A DNA stretch of 64,000 nt from Planctomycetota bacterium (lineage in GTDB: Bacteria; Planctomycetota; Planctomycetia; Planctomycetales; Planctomycetaceae). Positions 45,078 through 54,357 of this stretch are shown here, one piece after another. The notes beneath the pieces are model-generated. The model saw only the letters and a program-made list of their open reading frames with translations, did no database searches and was not told the origin of the DNA. How positions within the stretch are numbered: the first letter of the stretch is position 1; each line of letters begins with the position of its first letter. The position numbers and the translations under genes were made by a program. The DNA lies in the NCBI GenBank assembly GCA_022600195.1, contig JAHZKX010000001.1:1-64000 (forward strand), read 5' to 3'.

Positions 45078-46277
45078 ATGAAAGTAATCTTATACCATTT
45101 TGTTGTCTGTTGTCTGCTGTTTCTAATTGATAATACCGTGTTTGCTGAAGCAATTGAGTTTCAGAAAATGGTTCTTACAAACAAGTATTATGCAGATGGA
45201 ATTACCACTGGCGATTTCAACAAAGATGGTAATGTCGATATTGTTGCTGGACCTTATTGGTACGAAGGACCCGTTTTTAAAACGAGGCACAGCTATTATG
45301 AGCCTGTTGCGCTCCCTCCTGAAAAGAGCCCCAGCAATTGCATGCTACTTTTTACTTATGATTTCAACGGAGATGGTTGGGATGATATTCTCGTGTTGGG
45401 GCGGGTGCATCTTCACAAAGCATTTTGGTATGAAAATCCTCAAACAAGCAATGGAGTATGGAAGAGGCATTTTGTATTTGATCGCGTCCAGGGAGAATCA
45501 CCGTTATTGGTTGATCTGACACGAGACGGAAAACCAGAGTTGATATGCCATTGGGGAAGCCATTGGGGTTGGTTACAGCCTGACTGGAATGCACCGGAAA
45601 AGCCCTGGACGTTTCAGGCACTCTCGCCCAAAAGAAACTGGGGCAAATTTTATCATGGAATGGGAGCCGGTGATATTAATGGCGATGGCTCACCGGATAT
45701 CGTGATTAATGACGGTTGGTTTGAAAACCCTTCACAGCAGACTGGAGAATGGTATTTTCATCCATTCAAGTTCTCAAAGGAACGGGGTGGGGCACAAATT
45801 TTCGTATACGACGTTGATGGAGATGGCGATAACGATGTGATTTCCAGCTTGGATGCACATGGTTGGGGGGTAGCTTGGTTCGAACATATTAAAACAGGGG
45901 AGATGATTTCTTTTAAACAGCATAAGATAATGGGAGACCGGAGTGAATCGGTGCAATATGGTGTTGCTTTTACTCAACCGCATGCCTTGTCTCTGGTCGA
46001 TATGAATGGTGATGGCCTGAAGGATGTTGTTACGGGGAAACGGCGCTGGGCACATGGTCCGAAAGGAGATATTGAGCCCAACGAAATTCCTGTGATTTAC
46101 TGGTTTCAACTGAATCGAAGCGCTGATGGGACGGTAAAATATACTCCCCATCTCGTAGATGATTGGTCGGGTGTGGGAGTGCAAATTGACGCTTTGGATG
46201 TGAATCAGGATGGGAAAGCCGATATTCTCAGCGCATCAAAATTAGGAACTTTCCTGTTTTTAAACAGTTCAAAATAA
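45078..46277 (+). CDS. Exported FG-GAP/VCBS repeat protein
   Basis: The 399-residue protein has a signal peptide (about 1-24) and at least six calcium-loop repeats of the FG-GAP/VCBS type, each with a D-x-N/D-x-D-G core: DFNKDGNVD, DFNGDGWDD, DLTRDGKPE, DINGDGSPD, DVDGDGDND, DMNGDGLKD and DVNQDGKAD. They should form a beta-propeller. Recurrent Trp-Tyr/Phe-Glu motifs (YWYEGP, FWYENP, GWFENP, AWFEHI) mark the planctomycete subgroup. It is probably a secreted binding or structural protein. Its stop directly abuts the stop of the convergent DHDPS-family gene. Confidence 0.87.
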   Translation: MKVILYHFVVCCLLFLIDNTVFAEAIEFQKMVLTNKYYADGITTGDFNKDGNVDIVAGPYWYEGPVFKTRHSYYEPVALPPEKSPSNCMLLFTYDFNGDGWDDILVLGRVHLHKAFWYENPQTSNGVWKRHFVFDRVQGESPLLVDLTRDGKPELICHWGSHWGWLQPDWNAPEKPWTFQALSPKRNWGKFYHGMGAGDINGDGSPDIVINDGWFENPSQQTGEWYFHPFKFSKERGGAQIFVYDVDGDGDNDVISSLDAHGWGVAWFEHIKTGEMISFKQHKIMGDRSESVQYGVAFTQPHALSLVDMNGDGLKDVVTGKRRWAHGPKGDIEPNEIPVIYWFQLNRSADGTVKYTPHLVDDWSGVGVQIDALDVNQDGKADILSASKLGTFLFLNSSK

Positions 46278-47363
46278 TTAACCGCTGAGCCATTCATCTC
46301 GATGCGCTTCTACAAAAGCATCGTCGTTCAGGTGCGGATAGTCTTGATAGATTCGATCTATTTCTGCAGACTGTCCGGGGCTCAGGTTTTCATCAGGATT
46401 CAAACACCAGATCCCATCCAGGAGCCTTTGGCGTTTCAGGATTTCATGAATTCCGGGGATACATCCCTGGAAGCGATGCGCGACATCAAATAACACTGCG
46501 TTACAGTCAGTGATTTCGGTATTGCGTTGTAGCATTGATACCGGTATTTGAGTTCCCTCTGAGGCGATTTGTTGACATTCTTCGAGAAGGGTAACCGCAT
46601 TCCGAGTCCAGACGGCCCAATGTCCGAGTAATCCACCGACAATACGACGCTCAATCTGTTTTCCTTCCGAATGAAAACGAAAAGGGGTGACAAGATCAAG
46701 TAGGATGTTATCGTCATTCCCAGTATATAAGGCGATATCTTCCCGGCCTGATTCTGCAACTGCGCGAATGACATCAAGCGTATGATATCGATTGAAGGGG
46801 GCCATTTTGATCGCGGCAATGTTTTCAATTTCACAGAAACGGCGCCAGAAAGAGTAAGGCAGCAAACGGCCACCCACGTCCGGCTGCAGGTAAAAACCAA
46901 ACACAGGAATGATTTCAGAGATGGCCTGGCAGTGCTGGATCAGTGTGTCTTCGTCAGCGGATTTAAGTGCAGACAAACTGAGCAAGCCAAAGTGATAACC
47001 GGCGTCTCTGGCGATGATTGCTTCTTGTGTGGCCTGGCTGGTTTCGCCACAGATGCCTGATACGCGTAACAGAGGTGCGGTCCGTTGTCTGTCCGCTCGA
47101 TCCATTTCTTCGGCAGCCAGTTCCAGGACAGGTTGAAACAGATCAATACCGGGGTTACGAATTTCAAACTGCGTTGTGTGTACCGCCACAGCCAGTCCGC
47201 CAACACCACTGGCTATGTAATAACGCGAAAGCGCTCGTTGTCGACGTTCATCCAGTTTGCGGGCAGACGTTAATGCCAATGGGTGCGCGGGGATTGCAGT
47301 TCCCTGTTGTAAAGTTTGTGTGATGAGTGATGAGTTCACAATGTTGTGTTTCCGTGTATTCAA
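46278..47363 (-). CDS. Dihydrodipicolinate synthase (DapA) family aldolase
   Basis: A TIM-barrel class I aldolase/lyase of the DHDPS family: the Schiff-base lysine is in IAAIKMAPFNRY, a Tyr in VFGFYLQP matches the catalytic tyrosine, and GGLLGHWAVWT follows. At 361 residues it is longer than DapA (about 292), with a C-terminal extension of about 60 residues, and its substrate-binding motifs differ, so it is unlikely to make dihydrodipicolinate. A sugar-acid or keto-acid aldolase is more likely. The listed start is TTG; GTG 47339 is an alternative. The epimerase-type gene lies 27 bp upstream in the same operon. Confidence 0.82.
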   Translation of the reverse strand: MNTRKHNIVNSSLITQTLQQGTAIPAHPLALTSARKLDERRQRALSRYYIASGVGGLAVAVHTTQFEIRNPGIDLFQPVLELAAEEMDRADRQRTAPLLRVSGICGETSQATQEAIIARDAGYHFGLLSLSALKSADEDTLIQHCQAISEIIPVFGFYLQPDVGGRLLPYSFWRRFCEIENIAAIKMAPFNRYHTLDVIRAVAESGREDIALYTGNDDNILLDLVTPFRFHSEGKQIERRIVGGLLGHWAVWTRNAVTLLEECQQIASEGTQIPVSMLQRNTEITDCNAVLFDVAHRFQGCIPGIHEILKRQRLLDGIWCLNPDENLSPGQSAEIDRIYQDYPHLNDDAFVEAHRDEWLSG

Positions 47364-47390
47364 TCTTTGTATTCTTACTGCGTAGCCAGG

Positions 47391-48428
47391 TTAAAACTTG
47401 CCGCTGCGCGATTCAAAATGTGTAGGTTTTCCAAGTAGCGGACGATCATTTTTTATCCAGTCGGCAATCCAATCTGTCATCTGCTCAACATCTACCTGGG
47501 GAATGCTGTAGCGATGATGGCCGAACTGTCCGTTATTAATTAAAGCATCTTCCGCTTCGGTTCCACTGAACTGTAGTGGTTTGTCGAACAAGGTTCCAAA
47601 TCGTTCGCAGATTTTCCGAACACTAAGAATTTGTGGACCAGCCACATTCAAATAACTGGGAGGGGAAGTTGCATCGGGCAGTGAGCAGAGCGTCATGGCG
47701 TTCGCATCTCCTTGCCAGATGACGTTAACGTATCCCATCGAAACGTCAATGGTTTTTTCCTGATAAACCTGTAAGGCGAGATCAACAAGCACTCCGTAGC
47801 GGCATTCGACCGCATAGTTCAGTCGTATAAATGTCATAGGTATGTTCAAAGTGCGGCTGAAATGTTCAAACATTCGTTCGCGTCCAAGACAGCTCATGGC
47901 ATATTCCCCCACCGGATCGGGTTTGTCTGTTTCAACAGATCCCTGTCCGGATGAGTTGACCAGTCCGTAGACATTGCCTGTCGAAAAAGCAGTGATACGA
48001 CTGTTGCGATATTTATTACAGACTAGTGCCGGCAAGTAGGTGTTCATTGCCCACGTGAGCGATTCATTTCCTGTCGCTCCGAATTTCATGCCTGCCATGT
48101 AGATCACATGGGGCACATCGGGAAGGCTGTTGATAAAATCAGCATCGAGCAGGTCGCCTTTCAACGTCTCTATTCCCAGGTATTCGAGAGGTTGTCGACT
48201 CGATTCATCCGAGAAACGACTGACACCGTAGATTCGGCGGCGGGTGCCCGTCTCTTCGTCACTGCGGAGAATCATACGTGCCAGCGTCGGCCCCATTTTA
48301 CCGGCGATTCCGAGGAGAATGAGATCGCCTTCGGTTTGTTTCAGGGCGCTGAGAACCTGGGGAGTGGGACGGCTTAACAGTTCGTCCAGTTGTTCAATAT
48401 TGTCGATCGTAGCGGGTAAGTTGGTCAT
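47391..48428 (-). CDS. NAD-dependent epimerase/dehydratase family protein
   Basis: The 345-residue product is an extended short-chain dehydrogenase. The cofactor strand reads LILLGIAGKMGPTLARM, a variant of the usual GxxGxxG. Other family marks are DLLDADF, VIYMAGMKF and the catalytic region with Ser/Thr (FSTGNVYG) and EYAMSCLGRERMFE. The usual YxxxK is altered (YAMSCLGRE), so catalysis may be different or lost. ATG 48428 is chosen over an upstream TTG. It forms an operon with the DHDPS-family aldolase, which suggests a shared sugar-acid pathway. Confidence 0.78.
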   Translation of the reverse strand: MTNLPATIDNIEQLDELLSRPTPQVLSALKQTEGDLILLGIAGKMGPTLARMILRSDEETGTRRRIYGVSRFSDESSRQPLEYLGIETLKGDLLDADFINSLPDVPHVIYMAGMKFGATGNESLTWAMNTYLPALVCNKYRNSRITAFSTGNVYGLVNSSGQGSVETDKPDPVGEYAMSCLGRERMFEHFSRTLNIPMTFIRLNYAVECRYGVLVDLALQVYQEKTIDVSMGYVNVIWQGDANAMTLCSLPDATSPPSYLNVAGPQILSVRKICERFGTLFDKPLQFSGTEAEDALINNGQFGHHRYSIPQVDVEQMTDWIADWIKNDRPLLGKPTHFESRSGKF

Positions 48429-48536
48429 GATTAATGTCAATTGGAATTGTGTTTATTCAGTTGGAAAAAGAAAGTCGTGTCAGGATTACTTTTGACATTA
48501 TGCCAGTTTGATGTTCGAAAAGGAATTCAATGAGTG

Positions 48537-49073
48537 TTAATCGAGGGGAATCTCACAGGTGAGAAGCTGATCCCAGTCTGGTAGATCTGCTGAATTTTTT
48601 GAAAAGTGGCTGGCGACAACCACTCCTTTGTCGAAAACCAAAGCAGCGCCCAGTTGGTGAAGATCTTTACCGGGAATGCCTGGTAAGAAACCGGAAAGGA
48701 TAGTCGTCTTGAAGCCGGACCACCAGATGGCGGGGCCAAAAGTTTCCGCCAGATTACCTCGCTTGATTTGAAAGAGTTGATAAAGCTTTCGATCCGGATC
48801 ACTAAAATGATGCACATTTTGTAATTGATAACGGGCCAGCAACTTGTCGGCCTGTGAATCGTCCATCATGTGAACGATGGCCAGTTGCATATTCTGTGCT
48901 GCCATTTGTTTGGAAAGTCCCTGTAGTTGCGACAGCACCTGACGACAGAAGGGGCACCCACCATGTCTGAGAAATACGATGAGGACGGGTCGCTCTTCCG
49001 ACAAATCGGATAACGTTTTGCCCTTTGATGAAGGGAAAGCAGCGAGCGCCTGCTTAAGAAGTTTTTGTTCCAT
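48537..49073 (-). CDS. Peroxiredoxin-like (AhpC/TSA, thioredoxin-fold) protein
   Basis: The 178-residue product has a thioredoxin fold with the redox motif GGCPFCRQ (Cys40, Cys43) after the strand PVLIVFLRH, the order seen in peroxiredoxin-like family members. Further features are FSDPDRKLYQLF and the later cis-Pro-type region. It may reduce peroxides or act as a disulfide reductase. ATG 49073 has GAGGG seven bases upstream; a longer reading has no site. There is no signal peptide, so it is cytosolic. A small membrane-protein gene lies 97 bp upstream on the same strand. Confidence 0.8.
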   Translation of the reverse strand: MEQKLLKQALAAFPSSKGKTLSDLSEERPVLIVFLRHGGCPFCRQVLSQLQGLSKQMAAQNMQLAIVHMMDDSQADKLLARYQLQNVHHFSDPDRKLYQLFQIKRGNLAETFGPAIWWSGFKTTILSGFLPGIPGKDLHQLGAALVFDKGVVVASHFSKNSADLPDWDQLLTCEIPLD

Positions 49074-49169
49074 AGGTAACCCTCGGGCAAAGATTATTTT
49101 CCATTTTTTGATCGAGGTCATACCAGAAATAGTGTGCAAGAAAAACCAGAGAGCAAAGATCAGTTTATA

Positions 49170-49433
49170 TTACCATAAAGCGTTGGGTTTTTTCTGGTGG
49201 AAATTGTTAATGTTTTGCACAGTCTGTTCAATGGTTTCGAGATCGGAATAGAACATCGCGGTCGGGTCAATTTTTTTCTGTTCCAAAAATTTGATTTCTG
49301 AGTGTAAATGTGGGATTTCCGCGGCGCGGGGAAGAATGACCAGCCAGATTATGCCCAGTGAGACCGTCAAGAACAGGAACCAGGCCCATCTGTTTCTCGA
49401 ACTGTCAGTTTGAAGAAAGTGTTGTTGAGGCAT
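49170..49433 (-). CDS. Small single-pass membrane protein
   Basis: The 87-residue product has a short polar N-terminus, one transmembrane helix (about residues 16-34, WAWFLFLTVSLGIIWLVILP) and a soluble tail with LEQKKIDPTAMFYSDLETIEQ. The phrase IDPxAMFYxxLE looks conserved and I recall it from other planctomycete small proteins, but cannot confirm that here. No ribosome binding site is obvious. Function unknown. Confidence 0.6.
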   Translation of the reverse strand: MPQQHFLQTDSSRNRWAWFLFLTVSLGIIWLVILPRAAEIPHLHSEIKFLEQKKIDPTAMFYSDLETIEQTVQNINNFHQKKPNALW

Positions 49434-49507
49434 CGATTACTAAAAGTTTAAGGCCGATGTTTCCGCTGACAATCCAGTAGTGGGTTCATTACATGTCAAC
49501 GATGGGC

Positions 49508-50896
49508 TCAAAAGAGTTCATGAATGACTTCACCATGATCAATGGCGATTGTTGGTCTTCCTGAATGATCCAGGAAATGGATTCCCGGATCCATACCTAA
49601 TGCACGATAAATTGTATGGTGAATATGTCCCGGACGTACTGGACGATCTGCCGGAGAATCTCCCAGTCGACTGGTCGATCCAACCACGCGACCACCTTTG
49701 ACACCGCCGCCTCCCATCAGGCAGAACATGGAATTGCCCCAGTGATCGCGACCGGGTGTCCCTTTACTCAATGGAGGACCACCGTTACCACCATTATTCA
49801 TGCGTGGTGTGCGGCTGAATTCGCCGCATAGTACAACCAGCACTTTCTCGCTTAAACCACGTTGTGCAAGGTCTTCAAACAGAGCGCTGACTGCCTGGTC
49901 CACTCGGGGGAGATAGCTCTCCATTCCGCTTTTTAAATTCCAGTGATGATCCCAACCACCGAAGTGGACGGTGACAAACGTCGTGCCAGCTTCCACCAGA
50001 CGTCGAGCCAAAAGGACGCTTTGGCCCCAGGTTTGACGTCCATATTGATCCCGGATATTCTCATCTTCGGAATTAAGATCAAAGGCTTTCCGGGCTTTGT
50101 CTCCCGTCACCATGTCATAGGCTTTCTGGTCCAGCCGATCCATCGAATTCAACATACCCGACTGATCAACGTCTTTGCGCAGTTGGTCAAACGATTTTAA
50201 TAACGTTTTGCGTTCCTGTAGTCGTTGGATGGATAATCCTTTTGCCAGATTCAAATTCTTCACCTGAAAATTCTTATTATTGGGATCGGAACCTGTTTCA
50301 AAAGGATCGTGCTGAACACCTAAAAAGTTTCCACCAAAGTAACCCGGTCTCAAACCAATACTGGAAGCATAAGGCACAGACACATAAGCGGGCATACTCG
50401 GGTCGCGTGGCCCTAGCACCTTGGTCGCCATCGAAGCGAAGCAGGGACTTTGACCGGGAGTTCTGGCACCGCTGGCACCACCTCGCCCCGTCAGCATCCA
50501 GTGTCCACCGGCAAAATGGTCACCGTTATTGTGATGCAGAGAACGCACGAGCGAAAACTTGTCGGCACACTTCGCCTGCAGCGGAAACATTTCAGTAATA
50601 TCCATACCTGGCACATTGGTGTGGATAGGATTCCAGATTCCCCGACTCTCGCTAGGGGCTTCCGGCTTCATGTCATACAGATCCATGTGACTGGGACCAC
50701 CGTCCAGCCAGAGTAAAATGACGGACGTGTCTTTTGAATTGACCCCATGCTGTTCTGCGCTCGCTTTGGCATGTAAAATTTGAGAGAGACTGGCCGAACC
50801 CATACCCGCAACACCAACCTGCAGGAAATGCCGCCGACTGATCCCATCGCAATATTTGCCAGATTTTCCAAACTCAACACGGAACATGAAATTCAT
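49508..50896 (-). CDS. DUF1501 protein, Tat-exported, unpaired
   Basis: The 462-residue product has a twin-arginine signal (SRRHFLQVGVAGMG) and the DUF1501 motifs VILLWLDGGPSHMDLYDMKPEAP, LVRSLHHNNGDHFAGGHWMLTG, VTVHFGGWDHHWN, VVLCGEFSRTPRMN and GRDHWGNSMF. The fold is related to alkaline phosphatase/sulfatase enzymes; no substrate is known. Unlike the copy near 29 kb it has no DUF1549/DUF1553 neighbour. An internal ATG at 50887 has AGGG at better spacing and may be the true start. Confidence 0.88.
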   Translation of the reverse strand: MNFMFRVEFGKSGKYCDGISRRHFLQVGVAGMGSASLSQILHAKASAEQHGVNSKDTSVILLWLDGGPSHMDLYDMKPEAPSESRGIWNPIHTNVPGMDITEMFPLQAKCADKFSLVRSLHHNNGDHFAGGHWMLTGRGGASGARTPGQSPCFASMATKVLGPRDPSMPAYVSVPYASSIGLRPGYFGGNFLGVQHDPFETGSDPNNKNFQVKNLNLAKGLSIQRLQERKTLLKSFDQLRKDVDQSGMLNSMDRLDQKAYDMVTGDKARKAFDLNSEDENIRDQYGRQTWGQSVLLARRLVEAGTTFVTVHFGGWDHHWNLKSGMESYLPRVDQAVSALFEDLAQRGLSEKVLVVLCGEFSRTPRMNNGGNGGPPLSKGTPGRDHWGNSMFCLMGGGGVKGGRVVGSTSRLGDSPADRPVRPGHIHHTIYRALGMDPGIHFLDHSGRPTIAIDHGEVIHELF

Positions 50897-51030
50897 CCCT
50901 GTTTTGAATAAGTCATAAAAGATGTCTTATGTGTTGATTTTATCGGTTCGAAGAGTGGTCCGTCAATAAGGAAGTGCCTGATAATAGCGGCTTTATGAGG
51001 GTTTTATTTGGTTTTCAGTGTGTTTGAATT

Positions 51031-51933
51031 CTATTGGTTCTCTGCCTTTTCTCTGGCGGAACGGTAAATCACACCATTGATTTCGCCACCCATCATCAAG
51101 ATTGCGCCGGTCATATAGAGCCAGGCAAGCAAAACAATAAAACCACCCAGGGTTCCGTAGGTTTCATTGTAATGGGCCATATTTTCTACATAGTAACGAA
51201 AGCCCTGGAGCATGATGACCCAGCTGATAACCACAAACAGACTGCCAGGCGTAAATAATTTCCAGGGCAGTTTCACACTGGGTACTGACCAGTAAATGAC
51301 AGAGGTGGAAATCAACATAAAACCACAGGCCACCGACCAGCGCACACTGACTGAAAGCAGCAGATGTATCCAGGGGGCGTTGAAATTTGGGAGCAATAAT
51401 CGAGCCATTTCAGGACCAATCACTAACAGAATCATCGCAATCAAAAGTAGTAACAAGACGCCAAATGTGAGTAAGAGCGAGAGTCCCCCCGACTTCCAGA
51501 AAGATCGTCGGTGGTCGACTTCAAATACAGCATCCAGACCGGTTCCCATCGTTAGAAATAATCGCATGCCTCCCAGAGATAGTAAGAACAGGCCGGCAAT
51601 GATCAGGCTGTAAGTGGTTTTTTGCTGAATATCTTCAATCTGGGCAAACAGCATTTGCGAGACGCTCTGCGGGAGTCCCTGATTTATCGCATTTTCCATA
51701 CTGAGAATGATCCCCTGAATTGGTAGTTGAGCCACACAGGCTATGATGACAATCAGCAAAGGGACCAGTGTAAAGATTGCATAATAGGCAAACTGCGCGC
51801 TGTGGGCACTGAGCCTGTGCTTGTTGTAGCCTTTGATGGAGTGGAATACCAAGTCCCAGGGCGTGAGGCCACCGAACTTCCACATCGCACGGAAGCCAAT
51901 TTTACCGAGTTGAATCTGTTCCTGTTCAGTCAT
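51031..51933 (-). CDS. YihY/virulence factor BrkB family membrane protein
   Basis: The 300-residue inner-membrane protein shows the family order: FHSIKGYNKHRLSAHSAQFAYYAIFTLVPLLIV near the N-terminus (spanning residues about 30-60), then five more hydrophobic segments, with GLDAVFEVDHRRSFWK and the C-terminal YGTLGGFIVLLAWLYMTGAILMMGGEING. The family is sometimes labelled ribonuclease BN by error; its function is not settled, with transport of ions or lipids proposed. ATG 51933 is the first ATG in frame. It is divergent from the Cys-rich lipoprotein gene. Confidence 0.9.
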   Translation of the reverse strand: MTEQEQIQLGKIGFRAMWKFGGLTPWDLVFHSIKGYNKHRLSAHSAQFAYYAIFTLVPLLIVIIACVAQLPIQGIILSMENAINQGLPQSVSQMLFAQIEDIQQKTTYSLIIAGLFLLSLGGMRLFLTMGTGLDAVFEVDHRRSFWKSGGLSLLLTFGVLLLLLIAMILLVIGPEMARLLLPNFNAPWIHLLLSVSVRWSVACGFMLISTSVIYWSVPSVKLPWKLFTPGSLFVVISWVIMLQGFRYYVENMAHYNETYGTLGGFIVLLAWLYMTGAILMMGGEINGVIYRSAREKAENQ

Positions 51934-52154
51934 GTCGGGCCATTCATAAGTATTGATATTAAATGCTTTACGATTTCCTTGATACAAAAGGCTTGATCAT
52001 GCAAGAGATCGTCATAATTTGCATAATCATTAAAGGTTAACATCTGGAATTGTCGATAAAAATTGATAAAGGGAACTCTTTTCCAAAGGTTCTTTGTATT
52101 CAAGCTGATTGCTGTCCCCCAGTTTTTAAGTTCAAAGATTAACCGGATATCAAA

Positions 52155-52793
52155 ATGGATTCTTTGCTGAAGTTGTGTGCTGGAATTTTTCTTTGTCTGC
52201 CTTTAACGGGTTGTGTAGGGCAAGGCTATTATGATCCTTCAACAGGTTTGGTCTCTTGTGGGGAATTCTATGGTCCCACTAACATGGTAGATGATATCAG
52301 ATGTTCGCTTTCCAAGCACCGCGCGCATCGACTGAATAAACGTTGTTGTAATCCTTGTGATAGCTGTTGTACTACTTCCTGTGGAAAGTCAATTCCCGGT
52401 TTGCTGGCTTCCGGAACATTTAATTATGGTTGGGACGAGGGCACCGTTGAATCACAAGGCCCGCAATCTTATGCTACTGATTCCAGTTGTCCGCATTGCC
52501 AATCTGGGGCTGGGACATTCATGCAGGAATCAAGTACGCACGAATCATACATGCACGAAGGCGCACCGGCTCCCCCCACGACCGTTGTTCCTAAAAAGAT
52601 CAGTCCTGTTCCCGATCATGGTCCAAAAAGTACCCTTGAAACACCTGCTCCCGCACCGGGGGCAGAAGAGCCGATGTCAAAATCTACTTATGTTCCACCG
52701 GCATTGTTAAATCCACCTTCTGTCTTACCCAGTTCAGCGGCTCCACAACAGCGAACACGTCGGGTTCAATGGGTTCCTGCACAAATTCACTAA
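52155..52793 (+). CDS. Cysteine-rich lipoprotein
   Basis: The 212-residue product has a lipoprotein signal (LCLPLTGCVGQ, Cys20) and a short segment with clustered cysteines (RCCNPCDSCCTTSCG, about 75-90) plus SCPHCQSG (about 116-123). The last 80 residues are Pro/Ser/Thr-rich and probably disordered. No family is recognised. The cysteines could form disulfides or bind metal, and the Pro-rich tail suggests a surface tether. The beta-helix protein gene follows 48 bp downstream and may be co-transcribed. Confidence 0.75.
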   Translation: MDSLLKLCAGIFLCLPLTGCVGQGYYDPSTGLVSCGEFYGPTNMVDDIRCSLSKHRAHRLNKRCCNPCDSCCTTSCGKSIPGLLASGTFNYGWDEGTVESQGPQSYATDSSCPHCQSGAGTFMQESSTHESYMHEGAPAPPTTVVPKKISPVPDHGPKSTLETPAPAPGAEEPMSKSTYVPPALLNPPSVLPSSAAPQQRTRRVQWVPAQIH

Positions 52794-52841
52794 GCGTGAT
52801 GAATATTCGATCAATTCGATGTGCGCTTTGAATAGAGTGGT

Positions 52842-54353
52842 GTGAAGCGGTTATTGCTAGCAGACACTGGTCTTGAAGGGAGTTGTGGGGTGTATCAACG
52901 CGATTCAGGAAATCGAATTTTTCACCAACAGAGATGCCTCCTTGATGTAAAAGATCTCGTTCTGCTTTTACTCTGCTTTCTCTGTTTCTCAACAACAGAA
53001 CTTGAGGCTGCTGTTTATCAGGTGGGCTCCGATCAGGAATATCATCAGGTAGAAAATGTTCCCTGGGAAAAACTGATGGCAGGGGATGAGGTACATATTC
53101 ATTGGCGACCTCAACCTTATCAAACGAAATGGGTCCTCTGTTGCAGAGGAACGAAAGATAAGCCGATCGTGATTAAAGGAATTCCTTCTCCAAAGGGGGA
53201 ACTGCCTGTAATCGATGGACGTCGCGCGATGACGTGCCCGCAATTACGATATTGGGGAGAGCAGCGTGGAATCATAAAAATCGGTGGTGCACGAGATCCT
53301 GCTGATACGATGCCCGCCTATATTATAATTGAGAATCTGGATATACGCAGTGCGCGGCCTTCCTTTTTCTATTTTAATTCAGAGGGGCTTCAGAAGTATT
53401 TCCAGAATGCAGCAGCCATCTTTATTGAAAAAGGGGAGCATATTACGATTCGTAACTGTTTCCTGCATGATTGCGGCAATGGTCTGTTTGTGGCTTATGA
53501 CACGAAAGAGTTACTGGTTGAAAACTGTGCCATTTACCATAACGGTATCGCAGGCAGTTTATACGAGCACAATGTTTATACGGAAGCAGCCGGAATTACC
53601 TTTGAGGGAAATTATCTCGGCCCTTTACGAAAAAGATGCCTGGGAAATAATCTCAAAGATCGCTCTGCCGGTCTGGTTGTACGTTATAACTGGATCGAAG
53701 GGGGCAATCGACAGTTAGATCTTGTTGACTCGGAGGGGGGAGATACAATTCGCTACGATCCTCGTTATCGGACGACTTACGTTTATGGCAATGTGCTTGT
53801 CAAACAGAATGAAGATCCAAACAGCCAGATGATTCATTATGGCGGCGATAGTGGCGATGAAGATGCGTATCGAAAAGGGACGCTGTTTCTTTTTAACAAT
53901 ACAGTTGTTTCCAGGCGAGCGTCAACAACTTTAGTCAGATTGTCTACCAACGGAGAACATCTGGACTGCCGTAACAATATCTTATATACATCTCAAGCAG
54001 GAAGCAGTTTTGCGATTCTGGATGAATTGGGGACAGCGAGTCTGAGTTTTAACTGGCTGAAAAAAGGTTGGAAGACGGCACATTCCCGTCGTACTGGGAA
54101 TGTAGATTCAGAAGCGGAAATCTATTCAGAAAATGATCCTGGTTTTCAAAATGCTGAAAAAAATCTATTTTTTCTCACTCCGAAATCAGCCTGTCTCAAT
54201 AAGTCCGGTTCATTGCCAAAAACGATTCAGAATAATTTTCCGATCAAAAAACAGTTTCATGGGCCGCGGGGAACAAAAATACGCCCCACAGATTCATTAA
54301 AAGATCTGGGGGCATTGGGAAGACAGTCGGAGAAGAAAAAGATCTCTAATTAG
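52842..54353 (+). CDS. Exported right-handed beta-helix protein
   Basis: The 503-residue frame contains a signal-like stretch (about 36-55, DLVLLLLCFLCFSTTELEA) and a parallel beta-helix of about 350 residues. Repeating coils are visible as YIIIENLDIRSA, HITIRNCFLHDCGNGLFVA, ELLVENCAIYHNGI, GLVVRYNWIEGG and FLFNNTVV. Such folds are typical of polysaccharide lyases and pectate-lyase-like enzymes, but no catalytic set is certain. The start is uncertain: the signal peptide is preceded by about 35 extra residues and no in-frame ATG stands near it; GTG 52842 is used here. It converges on pepA with 4 bp between stops. Confidence 0.8.
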   Translation: MKRLLLADTGLEGSCGVYQRDSGNRIFHQQRCLLDVKDLVLLLLCFLCFSTTELEAAVYQVGSDQEYHQVENVPWEKLMAGDEVHIHWRPQPYQTKWVLCCRGTKDKPIVIKGIPSPKGELPVIDGRRAMTCPQLRYWGEQRGIIKIGGARDPADTMPAYIIIENLDIRSARPSFFYFNSEGLQKYFQNAAAIFIEKGEHITIRNCFLHDCGNGLFVAYDTKELLVENCAIYHNGIAGSLYEHNVYTEAAGITFEGNYLGPLRKRCLGNNLKDRSAGLVVRYNWIEGGNRQLDLVDSEGGDTIRYDPRYRTTYVYGNVLVKQNEDPNSQMIHYGGDSGDEDAYRKGTLFLFNNTVVSRRASTTLVRLSTNGEHLDCRNNILYTSQAGSSFAILDELGTASLSFNWLKKGWKTAHSRRTGNVDSEAEIYSENDPGFQNAEKNLFFLTPKSACLNKSGSLPKTIQNNFPIKKQFHGPRGTKIRPTDSLKDLGALGRQSEKKKISN

Positions 54354-54357
54354 TGAA

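Noticed and set aside
46278-47363. Calling the DHDPS-family gene dapA
   Set aside because: It is about 70 residues too long and its binding motifs differ; no lysine-biosynthesis gene is nearby.
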